Shown piece by piece: positions 1 to 6,800 of a stretch of DNA of 15,646 bases. Made by a program: the position numbers and the translations under genes. Below the pieces are notes generated by a model, which was not told where the DNA came from, searched no databases, and worked only from the letters and a program-made list of their open reading frames with translations. Positions within the stretch are counted from its first letter, which is position 1. Each line of letters opens with the position of its first letter. The stretch lies in assembly GCA_013824045.1 (NCBI GenBank), contig PNND01000224.1, forward strand, positions 1-15,646, read 5' to 3'. Origin of the DNA: Rhodobacter sp. Lineage in GTDB: Bacteria; Pseudomonadota; Alphaproteobacteria; Rhodobacterales; Rhodobacteraceae.

Positions 1-47
1 GCGGCAAGGCGCGGGATGGCGGCGCGCAGGGCCTCGGCCCCTGTCAT
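1..47 (-). CDS. prmC: Release factor glutamine methyltransferase, N-terminal fragment (partial, runs off the left edge)
   Basis: Only about 15 codons lie inside the window, reading [15 protein letters not shown]. The ATG overlaps the TGA stop of prfA (ATGA, positions 47-44), the usual sign of translational coupling. PrmC (HemK) methylates the glutamine of the GGQ motif in class 1 release factors, so a gene coupled directly after prfA is most likely prmC, and the short N-terminus fits alphaproteobacterial PrmC. The call rests mainly on this conserved neighbourhood, since no domain is visible. Confidence 0.7.
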   Translation of the reverse strand, partial: MTGAEALRAAIPRLA

Positions 48-1099
48 CTGTCCATCTCGGCCAGTTTTTCGGCCTGATCATGGGCGACGAGCGCGTTCAC
101 CACCCCGTCCAGGTCGCCCGCCATGATCTGCGGCAGGGCGTACAGCGTCAGGTTGATACGGTGATCGGTCAGGCGGCCTTGCGGGAAGTTGTAAGTGCGG
201 ATGCGCTCGGACCGGTCGCCCGATCCCACCTGCGCCTTGCGGTCGGCGGCGCGGTCATTGGCCTGCCGTTCGCGCTCCATCTCATAGAGCCGGGCACGCA
301 GCACCTGCATGGCGATGGCGCGGTTCTGATGTTGGGATTTTTCCGACGACGTCACGATGATTCCCGTCGGGATATGGGTGATGCGCACCGCAGAATCGGT
401 CGTGTTGACGTGCTGGCCCCCGGCCCCGCTGGCGCGCATCGTATCGATGCGGATGTCGGAGGCGGGAATGTCGATATCCACCTCTTCCGCCTCGGGCAGC
501 ACGGCCACTGTGGCGGCAGAGGTGTGGATGCGGCCGCCCGCTTCGGTTTCCGGAACGCGCTGCACGCGGTGGACGCCGGATTCGAATTTCAGTTTCGCAA
601 AGACGCCCTCGCCCTGCACATGGGCGGTGAGTTCCTTGATGCCACCCAGATCAGAGAGTTGCTGTTCAAGGATTTCAAAGCGCCAGCCCTGCTTTTCGGC
701 ATAGCGCTGATACATCTTGAGGAGGTCGGCGGCGAAAAGGGCGGCTTCCTCGCCCCCGGTGCCGGGGCGGATTTCCAGAATGGCCGGGCGGGCATCGGCG
801 GCATCCTTGGGAAGAAGCGCGATGCGAAGGTCATGTTCGTAATCGGGGATCAAGGCGCGCAGGCGGGGTATTTCATCCTCGGCCAGTGCCTTCATGTCCG
901 GGTCGGACAGCATAGCCTCGGCCTCGGCCAGATCGTCCAATGCGCGGCGATAGGCGGCGATCTGATCGGCGACCGGGCGCAAGTCGCTGTATTCGCGGCT
1001 GATCCGGGCGATTTCGGAGGGTTCGGCACCCGCGTTCAGGCGCGCTTCGAGATATTCGAAGCGTTGCGTGATCTGGGCGAGTTTGTCCAAGGGAACCAT
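44..1099 (-). CDS. prfA: Peptide chain release factor 1
   Basis: This 351-residue protein has the full length of bacterial RF1. It recognises UAA and UAG stop codons in the ribosomal A site and triggers peptidyl-tRNA hydrolysis. The catalytic GGQ is at residues 227-229 within GAGGQHVN. The codon-recognition tripeptide is of the RF1 type (PET at 183-185, in [12 protein letters not shown]) rather than the SPF of RF2, which separates it from prfB. The start is ATG at 1099; upstream Shine-Dalgarno pairing is poor. It follows the DUF1499 gene on the same strand after 77 nt and overlaps prmC by ATGA. A long open frame on the opposite strand (80-1171) is a high-GC shadow. Confidence 0.97.
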   Translation of the reverse strand: MVPLDKLAQITQRFEYLEARLNAGAEPSEIARISREYSDLRPVADQIAAYRRALDDLAEAEAMLSDPDMKALAEDEIPRLRALIPDYEHDLRIALLPKDAADARPAILEIRPGTGGEEAALFAADLLKMYQRYAEKQGWRFEILEQQLSDLGGIKELTAHVQGEGVFAKLKFESGVHRVQRVPETEAGGRIHTSAATVAVLPEAEEVDIDIPASDIRIDTMRASGAGGQHVNTTDSAVRITHIPTGIIVTSSEKSQHQNRAIAMQVLRARLYEMERERQANDRAADRKAQVGSGDRSERIRTYNFPQGRLTDHRINLTLYALPQIMAGDLDGVVNALVAHDQAEKLAEMDR

Positions 1100-1150
1100 G
1101 CGGGTTCTGTGGCGCGTTCAGATCAGCCGGTCAAGGGGTGGCAGGTCGAC

Positions 1151-1173
1151 TGGGTATTTGGGCCAAGATGAAG
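1151..1173 (+). repeat. Short intergenic motif (GGTATTTGGGCCAAGATGAAG), copy C of a repeat family
   Basis: The spacer between prfA and the DUF1499 gene carries GGTATTTGGGCC followed by AAGATGAAG. It resembles the ATATTTGGGCAGAGAAG core at 6561-6577 and the ATATTTG core on the minus strand near 12158-12165: a T-rich core followed by a purine-rich tail. Here the GC-rich hairpin and the CCCCCG box are missing, so this is a partial or related copy. From memory this sequence type recurs between genes in Rhodobacterales; its function is unknown to me. Confidence 0.45.
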
Positions 1174-1176
1174 CTG

Positions 1177-1620
1177 TCAGAGTTGGGAGAGCCAGTCCCG
1201 CAGTCGCGCCGCGTTCACGCCCATGTCGCTGCTGCCAAAGCGCAGGCGGGCGTAGAGGGTGAGGCTGGTACCGGTGCCTGCCGGAGTGGCCTCGGCGGTG
1301 ATGTAATCGGGAAAGCCCCAGAGGCGCGATCGGGTGATCCAAGTGATGCGGCCCTCTTCGGGCGATCCGGCTAGGCGGGTGGTGCGCGGGGTGGCCATGG
1401 CGATTTCGTCAAGCCGGGCAAGGAGTTGCGCCGGAGGCTCCGGCCGCAGGCAAGTCGCGCGAGCGTCGCCCCTACCCTGTTCCACGCTGCAATCATCCTT
1501 GCTCGCGGGCGCTAGCGCGACGTTCCAGCGCGCCGGATCAGAGGGGGCAAGACGGACGTAAAGGCCAAAGCCCACGACGATCAGGACCAGAAGCCCTGCG
1601 ATCATTCCCATCTTGCCCAC
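1177..1620 (-). CDS. DUF1499 family membrane-anchored protein
   Basis: This 147-residue protein has one hydrophobic segment at about residues 5-23 (MIAGLLVLIVVGFGLYV), so it is probably anchored in the inner membrane with the rest in the periplasm. The C-terminal part (WITRSRLWGFPDYITAEATPAGTGTSLTLYARLRFGSSDMGVNAARLRDWL) has the DUF1499 pattern: F/W-P-DY, a G-T-L-Y/S-R strand and RFG-SD-GVN. The biochemical role of the family is not established. The start is GTG at 1620, with AAGGA overlapping the speB stop codon and 7 nt of spacing; ATG at 1611 or 1605 is also possible and would shorten the protein by 3 or 5 residues. It lies 10 nt after speB, so it is probably cotranscribed with it. Confidence 0.8.
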   Translation of the reverse strand: MGKMGMIAGLLVLIVVGFGLYVRLAPSDPARWNVALAPASKDDCSVEQGRGDARATCLRPEPPAQLLARLDEIAMATPRTTRLAGSPEEGRITWITRSRLWGFPDYITAEATPAGTGTSLTLYARLRFGSSDMGVNAARLRDWLSQL

Positions 1621-1630
1621 CCTGTTTTCC

Positions 1631-2596
1631 TTAGCGCTGTGTTCGCGCCCAGTGATAGAGGCAAATCAGCTCATAGGCCACATGCGCGCCGGCGATGGCC
1701 GTGGCCCCGGTGGTATCATAGGGGGGCGAGACCTCGACGATATCCCCGCCCACCATGTTGATCCCCGCCAGATCGCGCAGCATGGCCGCCGCTTGCCAAG
1801 AATGCAGGCCACCCCAAACCGGGGTGCCAGTACCGGGCGCAACAGAGGGATCGAGGCAATCTATGTCGAAAGTGACGTAAGTCGCTGAATCTCCAACGAT
1901 ACCCTTGGCCTTTGCCACCGCCGCGTTGATGCCTTTTTCATGCACCTCGCGGGCGTCGATGACATGGACGCCGAGGTAATCTTCGGTCGTGGTGCGGATG
2001 CCGATCTGGACCGAGCGCTTGGGGTCTACGATCCCGGTTTTCACGGCTTTGTAGAGCATGGTTCCGTGGTCGATGCGGGTCAGGTCGTCATCGGGCCAGA
2101 GGTCGGAATGGGCGTCGAAATGGATCACGCCGAGGGGGCCGAACTTTTCGGCATAGGCGCGCAGGATGGGGAAGGTGATGTAGTGATCGCCGCCCAGCGT
2201 GATGGTCCCTGCCCCGGCCTTCAGGATGGTGCGGATATGCGCGGTCAGGGTTTCGGGGAAATCCGACACTTTGGCGTAATCGAAAGCGACGTCGCCGTAA
2301 TCGACAATCGCCATATCTTCCAATGGGTTGGTGGGCCAGCCATGGGGCGGATCATAGGGCATCAGGCTGGAGGCCTCGCGGATCGCGCGGGGGCCGAAGC
2401 GGGTGCCGGTGCGGTGGGTGACGGCCTGATCGAAGGGCACGCCGGTGATGGCCAGATCAACCCCGGTCAGGTCCTTGGTGTAGGTGCGGCGCAGGAAGCT
2501 GGTCGCGCCTCCGAAAGCGTTTTCAAAGGCATAGCCGCGCAGGCCTTTGCGGGTGAAGGCGGTGTCGACTTCGGATTTGGCGTCTTCAAGAGCCAT
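1631..2596 (-). CDS. speB: Agmatinase-family ureohydrolase
   Basis: This 321-residue protein has the length of bacterial agmatinases, cytosolic enzymes that hydrolyse agmatine to putrescine and urea using two manganese ions. All metal ligands of the ureohydrolase family are visible: H138 (GGDH), D161/H163/D165 (DAHSD), and D244/D246 (FDIDCLDP, followed by SVAPGTGTPVWGGL). The signature serine before DIDCLD is replaced by Phe/Thr. Guanidinobutyrase, guanidinopropionase and guanidine hydrolase share these motifs, so the substrate is not fixed by sequence; agmatine is the default. The class III aminotransferase gene upstream on the same strand would suit conversion of the putrescine product. The start is ATG at 2596 with a weak ribosome binding site. 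Confidence 0.9.
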   Translation of the reverse strand: MALEDAKSEVDTAFTRKGLRGYAFENAFGGATSFLRRTYTKDLTGVDLAITGVPFDQAVTHRTGTRFGPRAIREASSLMPYDPPHGWPTNPLEDMAIVDYGDVAFDYAKVSDFPETLTAHIRTILKAGAGTITLGGDHYITFPILRAYAEKFGPLGVIHFDAHSDLWPDDDLTRIDHGTMLYKAVKTGIVDPKRSVQIGIRTTTEDYLGVHVIDAREVHEKGINAAVAKAKGIVGDSATYVTFDIDCLDPSVAPGTGTPVWGGLHSWQAAAMLRDLAGINMVGGDIVEVSPPYDTTGATAIAGAHVAYELICLYHWARTQR

Positions 2597-2870
2597 GATG
2601 GGATTGCCCCCGGATTAAAGCGCTGCGTCGTTTGAAAGCCGAGACGCGGCGGATCGGGTGGCGGCAAGGGACCAAGGGGTGGGCGGGTTGTCAAGATAGG
2701 CAACCACAACAGGCCGAGGGCGGGGATTTAACTTTCTGTTCCTAAACCAATTTTCCATACATGGCCGTGCAGCACGCGGTGCAGACGCGCAGTGCAGCAC
2801 AGCGTATGCACGCAGCGCACGCTGGTTTGGCCTGCGCAACGGGTAACCATATGGCCCGAATCAAAGCGGA
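2597..2870. other. Intergenic region upstream of speB (leader and probable promoter)
   Basis: This 274-nt stretch has no credible gene. The half near speB (2597-2720) is GC-rich and holds a short imperfect inverted repeat, GGTTG at 2686-2690 and CAACC at 2701-2705. Positions 2727-2760 form an AT-rich island suited to a minus-strand promoter, though I cannot place a well-spaced -35/-10 pair. Positions 2767-2820 are rich in GTGCAG/GCAC repeats, listed separately. I see no guanidine riboswitch fold. Confidence 0.5.
2767..2820. repeat. Cluster of GTGCAG(CAC) repeats upstream of speB
   Basis: GTGCAG occurs at 2767, 2779 and 2792, spaced 12 and 13 nt. Two copies are the self-complementary 9-mer GTGCAGCAC (2767-2775 and 2792-2800). 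TATGCACGCAGCGCAC follows at 2805-2820. The cluster sits just upstream of the AT-rich island before speB, where a regulator could bind. It could also be low-complexity GC-rich sequence. Confidence 0.35.
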
Positions 2871-4277
2871 TCAGCCCAGTCGGTGGCCTTCGCGCACCAG
2901 TTCATCGGTGATCTTGCGGATGGCTTTCTCCAGCACCTCGGCCACGAAATCGACCTCGGCCTCGGTGATCGTCAGTGGTGGCGACATGACATTGAGATGC
3001 GCCAAGGGCCGCACGATCAGCCCCATCGCCTCGGCCGCGTCCGAGATGCGCTTGCTCTCGTTCACGCCATCGGGCAGCGGTTCCTTGGTTGTCTTGTTCA
3101 TCACGTTCTCGGTACAGATCATGAGGCCCCGCCCCCGCACCTGCCCAACTAAAGGCAGGTCTTCCATCGCCTTCAGGCGGTTCTGGAAATAGGCCCCCAC
3201 GCGGGTGGCATTGCCCAGCAGGTCTTCACGCTCCATGATCTCGATATTCTTCAACCCTGCCGCGCAGGACACCGGGTGGCCGGAATAGGTGAAACCCGCG
3301 GTGAACCAGCGTGACGGATCGCTCGCCATGATCTCCCAAAGCCGATCAGAGAAGATCATCCCGCCGAGTGGCACATAGCCCGAGGTCAGGCCCTTGGCCG
3401 TGCAGATGATGTCGGGCATGACGCCGAACTCATCCCAAGACGCGAACCAATGGCCAAGGCGGCCAAAGGCGGTGACAACCTCATCAGCGATGAAAAGGAT
3501 GCCGTGACGCTGGCAGACCTCCCACATGCGCTTGAGGTATCCGTCGGGCGGCACGATCACGCCGCCCGAGGCCTGAATCGGTTCGGCGATGAAGCCGCCG
3601 ATGCGGTCGGCGCCGACATGGGCGATCAGGTCTTCAAACTCCTGCACCAGCCAGTCGCAGAACTGCGGTTCCGTCATGCCATCGGGGCGGCGGTACGGGT
3701 TGGGCGGCGACAGGTGATATATGCCGTCCTCCTTGTAGCGAAACTCGGGCACGCGGTCGCCCGGACGCTTGCCCACCGATTGCGACAAGTAGGTGGAGCC
3801 GTGATAGCTGTGGTCACGGGCAACGATCCCGGTCTTGTCGGGATGGCCAAGGCAACTTTGCACATAGGCCACCATGCGGACGGCGGTATCGACAGCGGTG
3901 GAGCCGCCAGTGGTGAACATCACCCGGTTCAGATCGCCGGGGGCAAGATCCGCGATGCGCGCGGCAAGGCGGGCGGAGGGATCATTGGCCATGTCGACAA
4001 AGGTGTTGGAAAAGGCCAGCCGTTCCGCCTGATCCGCGATGGCCTGCGCCATTTCGCGGCGACCCAACCCGATATTGGTGCACCACAACCCACCCACGCT
4101 GTCGAAATAGCGGTTGCCATCGGCATCCCAGAGCCAGCACCCTTCGCCCCGCGTGATGACCAGCGATCCCTTGTCCTGAAACGATCCGAAATTCGTCCAG
4201 GGATGCAGGGAATGGCTCTGATCCATCTCCCAGAGATCGGCGGGCGAGGGCGAATTCAGCGCGGCGGCGGTCAGCAT
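2871..4277 (-). CDS. Class III PLP-dependent omega-aminotransferase (putrescine/beta-alanine:pyruvate type)
   Basis: This 468-residue fold-type I aminotransferase moves the terminal amino group of an omega-amine or omega-amino acid to a keto acid. Family landmarks are W50-DADGNRYFDSVGGLWC near the N-terminus, TTGGSTAVD (122-130), YHG (158-160), AEPIQASGG (231-239), IADEVVTAFGRLG with D265 contacting the PLP ring nitrogen, and TAKGLTSGYVPLGG with K295 forming the Schiff base. Putrescine:pyruvate, beta-alanine:pyruvate and taurine:pyruvate enzymes are similar here. The agmatinase gene 274 nt downstream favours putrescine, but this is inference from context. The start is ATG at 4277 with AGGA 9-10 nt upstream. 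Confidence 0.88.
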   Translation of the reverse strand: MLTAAALNSPSPADLWEMDQSHSLHPWTNFGSFQDKGSLVITRGEGCWLWDADGNRYFDSVGGLWCTNIGLGRREMAQAIADQAERLAFSNTFVDMANDPSARLAARIADLAPGDLNRVMFTTGGSTAVDTAVRMVAYVQSCLGHPDKTGIVARDHSYHGSTYLSQSVGKRPGDRVPEFRYKEDGIYHLSPPNPYRRPDGMTEPQFCDWLVQEFEDLIAHVGADRIGGFIAEPIQASGGVIVPPDGYLKRMWEVCQRHGILFIADEVVTAFGRLGHWFASWDEFGVMPDIICTAKGLTSGYVPLGGMIFSDRLWEIMASDPSRWFTAGFTYSGHPVSCAAGLKNIEIMEREDLLGNATRVGAYFQNRLKAMEDLPLVGQVRGRGLMICTENVMNKTTKEPLPDGVNESKRISDAAEAMGLIVRPLAHLNVMSPPLTITEAEVDFVAEVLEKAIRKITDELVREGHRLG

Positions 4278-4299
4278 TTCAGGCGTCCTGATCGTGAGT

Positions 4300-4319
4300 T
4301 GTTACACATTAGTATAACA
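4300..4319 (-). promoter_or_regulatory. Palindrome overlapping the -10 region of the aminotransferase promoter
   Basis: TGTTACAC-ATTA-GTATAACA has 8-nt arms with one mismatch, in an AT-rich patch 23 nt before the aminotransferase ATG. On the minus strand it contains TATACT (4316-4311), close to a sigma70 -10 hexamer; a matching -35 is weak. A dyad over the -10 is the geometry expected of a repressor operator. The GT-A-AC half sites resemble GntR-type operators, but no regulator gene is in the window, so the factor is unknown. Confidence 0.5.
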
Positions 4320-4395
4320 GACCCCCCGGACTCCGGCCAGCCGGAACGGAACACCAAAGGTTGCGTGGGGCAGGATATGGTGGGCCAAAGGTAGA

Positions 4396-4419
4396 AAAGG
4401 GGCCAGATATGGCCCCTTT
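4396..4419 (-). terminator. Rho-independent terminator of the M20 amidohydrolase gene
   Basis: A perfect 10-bp stem (AAAGGGGCCA/TGGCCCCTTT) closes a 4-nt loop at 4406-4409. On the minus strand the stem runs into TTTTCTACC. It lies 23 nt past the hipO-like stop codon and upstream of the aminotransferase promoter, so it should separate the two transcription units. Confidence 0.85.
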
Positions 4420-4442
4420 CCCCCGTACCGATTCGGCCCGGC

Positions 4443-5618
4443 TTAGACCACCGGTTGCGCGCGTTCCACGAGGCGGGCAAAGAAGCTGGCCCCGATGGGG
4501 GCGGCCTCGTCGTTGAAGTCATAGGCGGGATGGTGCAGCCCGGCCCCCGGCCCAGTACCGAGGAAGAGATAGGCCCCCGGCCGCGCCTCGAGCATGTAAG
4601 AGAAATCCTCGGACCCCATCTCGCGGTTGGAGTTGGCGTTGACCGCCGCATCGCCGGACACTTCGCGCGCCACATCGGCCGCGAAATGCGTGGGTTCGGG
4701 ATGGTTGATGGTGGCGGGATAGCCCCAGTCATAGTCGATCCGCGCGGAGACGTTATAGGCCAGCGCGTGGCCTTCAATGATCTCATGGAAGCGGCGCTTC
4801 AGAAGGGCCCGAACTTCGGGGTTGAAGCAGCGGATGGTGGCGCAGAACATCGCCTCTTCCGGGATGATGTTGGACGCGGTGCCGGTATGGATCTGCGTGA
4901 CAGAAATCACCGCCTCGTCCAGCGCATAGACGTTGCGCGGGATGATGGTCTGGATCGCGCTAACCATGCCCACCACGGCGACGACCGGATCGATGCATTC
5001 ATGCGGGGTGGCCCCGTGGCCGCCTTTGCCGGTAATATAGACGAAGGCCGTGTCGACCGAGGCCATCAGCGCGCCGGGATTGGTGTGGAAATGGCCGAAT
5101 TCCACATTCGGCGCGTTGTGGATACCATAGACGGTGTCGATGCCGAAACGATCCATCGCGCCTTCTTTGACCATCACCTCGCCACCGCCGCCATCTTCTT
5201 CGGCGGGCTGGAACAGAAGGGCGACGCGGCCTGCGAAATTGCGCGTCTCGGTCAGGTATTTCGCGGCGCCGAGCAGCATGGTGACATGGCCATCATGCCC
5301 ACAAGCGTGCATCTTGCCGGAAATTGTGGAGGCGTATTCCGCCCCCGTAATCTCATGGATCGGAAGTGCGTCCATATCGGCGCGCAGGCCGATCGTCGGC
5401 GCGCCCGGTTCATCCGCCCCCTGCCCTTTGATGATCGCGACGATACCTGTCTTGGCGATGCCGGGGTGGATTTCATCCACGCCAAACTCCCGCAGGCGGT
5501 CGATGATGAAGGCGGCGGTGTCGTGGCAATCGAAAGCCAGTTCCGGATGGGCGTGCAGATGTCGCCGCCAGGTCTTCATTTCCTCGGCATAAGCGGCGAT
5601 ACGGTTGAGGACGGGCAT
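4443..5618 (-). CDS. M20 family metallo-amidohydrolase (hippurate/N-acyl amino acid hydrolase type)
   Basis: This 391-residue protein belongs to the M20D group of cytosolic metallopeptidases that remove acyl groups from N-acyl amino acids or related amides. Metal and catalytic landmarks are in place: C106 and H108 in MHACGHDGH, E140-E141 in QPAEEDGGGG, H167 in YGIHN, and H362-H363 in LHHPAYDFND; GGHGATPHECIDP marks the lid/dimerisation region. The substrate (hippurate, indole-acetyl or N-acetyl amino acid) cannot be read from sequence. The start is ATG at 5618, with AAGGA 7 nt upstream; an in-frame GTG at 5621 is less well placed. It is divergent from mazG with a 57-nt spacer, and a strong terminator follows. 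Confidence 0.9.
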   Translation of the reverse strand: MPVLNRIAAYAEEMKTWRRHLHAHPELAFDCHDTAAFIIDRLREFGVDEIHPGIAKTGIVAIIKGQGADEPGAPTIGLRADMDALPIHEITGAEYASTISGKMHACGHDGHVTMLLGAAKYLTETRNFAGRVALLFQPAEEDGGGGEVMVKEGAMDRFGIDTVYGIHNAPNVEFGHFHTNPGALMASVDTAFVYITGKGGHGATPHECIDPVVAVVGMVSAIQTIIPRNVYALDEAVISVTQIHTGTASNIIPEEAMFCATIRCFNPEVRALLKRRFHEIIEGHALAYNVSARIDYDWGYPATINHPEPTHFAADVAREVSGDAAVNANSNREMGSEDFSYMLEARPGAYLFLGTGPGAGLHHPAYDFNDEAAPIGASFFARLVERAQPVV

Positions 5619-5675
5619 CACATGTTCCTTGTGCGTTGGTGCCTTTGATCAAATCTGAATTCGAAGGTGCCCGCA

Positions 5676-6512
5676 ATGCCCCTGCCCGACCGTGACGCAG
5701 CGACAGGCGACAAGTTGATCATGGAAGGCGGCGGCGAGATGGACCGCCTGCTGGCGATCATGCGGCGGTTGCGCGACCCGGAGACGGGCTGCCCTTGGGA
5801 CATCGCGCAGGATTTCGCCTCGATCGCGCCCTACACGATCGAAGAGGCGCATGAGGTGGCCGATGTGATCGCGCGGCAGGCCTGGGGGGAGTTGCAAGGA
5901 GAGTTGGGCGATCTGCTGCTGCAGACCGTCTATCACGCACAGATGGCGGATGAGGCGGGGCTGTTCGGCTTTGCCGATGTGGTGCGCGCGATATCCGACA
6001 AGATGGTGGCGCGGCACCCGCATGTCTTTGGTGAGGAGAGCCGCGACAAGAGCGCCGAACAGCAAACCGCCGATTGGGAACGGATCAAGGCGGCCGAACG
6101 CGGGCCTGCGCGCGTGCTGGATGGGGTGGCGCTGGGGCTGCCCGCGCTGACGCGGGCGGTGAAGCTGCAAAAGCGCGCGGCGCGGGTGGGGTTCGACTGG
6201 CCGTCCACGGATGAGGTTGTGGCCAAGATCGCAGAAGAAGCGGCGGAGCTGGTGGAAGCGCGCGAGACGCTGACCGAGGCGGAGGTGACCGAGGAATTCG
6301 GGGATCTGCTGTTCGTGATGGCCAATCTGGCGCGGCACCTGAAGGTGGACCCGGAGGCGGCGCTGCGGGCGGCGAATGCAAAATTCACCCGGCGCTTTGG
6401 CCGGATCGAGGATTGGCTGGCCGAAAGCGGGAAGACCCCGGCAGACAGCGACCTGGCTGAGATGGATGCGCTGTGGAACCGGGCGAAGGCCGAGGAAAAG
6501 GCAAAGAAATAG
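5676..6512 (+). CDS. mazG: Nucleoside triphosphate pyrophosphohydrolase MazG
   Basis: This 278-residue protein is a two-domain MazG that hydrolyses (d)NTPs to NMPs and pyrophosphate, a housecleaning function also linked to lowering ppGpp in E. coli. It has two all-alpha MazG repeats. The first carries EEAHE (56-60) and ELGD (76-79) after the conserved RLRDPETGCPWDIAQDFASIAPYT. The second carries EEAAE (187-191) and EFGD (207-210). The EExxE and ExxD acidic residues bind magnesium. The start is ATG at 5676, with GAAGG 8 nt upstream. The in-frame GTG at 5667 overlaps that ribosome binding site, and the ATGs at 5721 and 5739 would trim the N-terminus. Confidence 0.94.
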   Translation: MPLPDRDAATGDKLIMEGGGEMDRLLAIMRRLRDPETGCPWDIAQDFASIAPYTIEEAHEVADVIARQAWGELQGELGDLLLQTVYHAQMADEAGLFGFADVVRAISDKMVARHPHVFGEESRDKSAEQQTADWERIKAAERGPARVLDGVALGLPALTRAVKLQKRAARVGFDWPSTDEVVAKIAEEAAELVEARETLTEAEVTEEFGDLLFVMANLARHLKVDPEAALRAANAKFTRRFGRIEDWLAESGKTPADSDLAEMDALWNRAKAEEKAKK

Positions 6513-6547
6513 GGGGCTGTCTGCCCCCTCTTGGCGCTTTGCGCCAA
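6511..6547 (+). terminator. Tandem hairpins after mazG
   Basis: Two adjacent stem-loops begin at the mazG stop codon: AGGGGGC-tgtct-GCCCCCT (6511-6529) and TTGGCGC-ttt-GCGCCAA (6531-6547). Neither has a long U tract, so termination may be partial. They form the 5' half of the composite repeat that continues into 6552-6578. Confidence 0.55.
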
Positions 6548-6551
6548 TTCA

Positions 6552-6578
6552 CCCCCGAGGATATTTGGGCAGAGAAGA
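6552..6578 (+). repeat. Intergenic repeat, copy A (CCCCCGAGGATATTTG box)
   Basis: CCCCCGAGGATATTTGGG followed by the purine-rich CAGAGAAGA lies directly after the two hairpins behind mazG. Nearly the same arrangement (GC hairpin, short linker, CCCCCG, ATATTTG, purine tail) is found on the minus strand at 12148-12197. A looser echo, TATTTGGGAAGAAC, occurs at 6616-6629. The family looks like a recurrent Rhodobacterales intergenic element. Confidence 0.6.
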
Positions 6579-6715
6579 GGGTGCATGCGCTCACTGTTCC
6601 CACAGTCCCTCCGCTTATTTGGGAAGAACATCCTTGGCGGGTGAACGCGGCAGTTGGCCTGCGGGGGGCCGAAGGCCTGTCTCTTTTTTCAACACAAAAC
6701 ACGGCGCGTTTATCT
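6579..6715. other. Spacer between mazG and the iron-binding protein gene
   Basis: No gene is evident. A weak GGCC-gaa-GGCC hairpin at 6667-6677 is followed by TGTCTC and six Ts (6684-6689), which could end a short transcript or read-through from mazG. After this the sequence becomes AT-rich and leads into the promoter of the downstream gene. Confidence 0.4.
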
Positions 6716-6732
6716 CTGAGTTTTTCACTCAG
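6716..6732 (+). promoter_or_regulatory. Candidate iron-responsive operator (TGA-N9-TCA)
   Basis: CTGAG-N7-CTCAG is a perfect 5-bp inverted repeat. Its inner part, TGA at 6717-6719 and TCA at 6729-6731, fits the TGA-N9-TCA pattern described for RirA-type iron-responsive operators in alphaproteobacteria. It ends 3 nt before a -35 hexamer and precedes an iron-binding protein gene, so the function agrees with the motif. The motif is short and could occur by chance. Confidence 0.5.
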
Positions 6733-6735
6733 CTA

Positions 6736-6764
6736 TTGACCAAAGTGAAATTGTCGGGTTTATG
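6736..6764 (+). promoter_or_regulatory. Sigma70-type promoter of the iron-binding protein gene
   Basis: TTGACC (6736-6741) is followed after 17 nt by TTTATG (6759-6764); TTATGG at 6760 with an 18-nt spacer is the alternative. Transcription would start near 6771, giving a leader of about 30 nt with the AAAAGGA ribosome binding site. An in-frame ATG at 6762 lies inside the -10 and so cannot be the start codon. Confidence 0.6.
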
Positions 6765-6800
6765 GCGGCCATTGAATTTCCCGACAAAAGGACTCAAGCA

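Noticed and set aside
80..1171. Long plus-strand open frame (363 codons) opposite prfA
   Set aside because: It lies fully antisense to a certain RF1 gene, has low-complexity Gly/His/Asp-rich composition and no recognisable domain. High third-position GC commonly leaves the antisense frame open.
2686..2705. Possible riboswitch in the speB leader, including a guanidine-type fold
   Set aside because: There is only one short imperfect hairpin, with a mismatch on the transcribed strand, and none of the conserved ACGR loops or ykkC core sequences.
4455..5648. Plus-strand open frame of 397 codons opposite the M20 hydrolase gene
   Set aside because: Same shadow effect; the minus strand carries all the M20 metal ligands, and the plus-strand product shows no domain.
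5644..5653. TTTGATCAAA palindrome in the hipO-like/mazG spacer as an FNR/FixK site
   Set aside because: FNR/FixK sites need TTGAT-N4-ATCAA; here the half sites abut with no spacer, so a 10-bp palindrome alone is weak evidence.
6667..6689. Small RNA ending at the GGCC hairpin and T6 run
   Set aside because: The stem is only 4 bp and is separated from the T run by TGTCTC. No promoter or conserved structure is visible, so it is noted only as a possible weak terminator.
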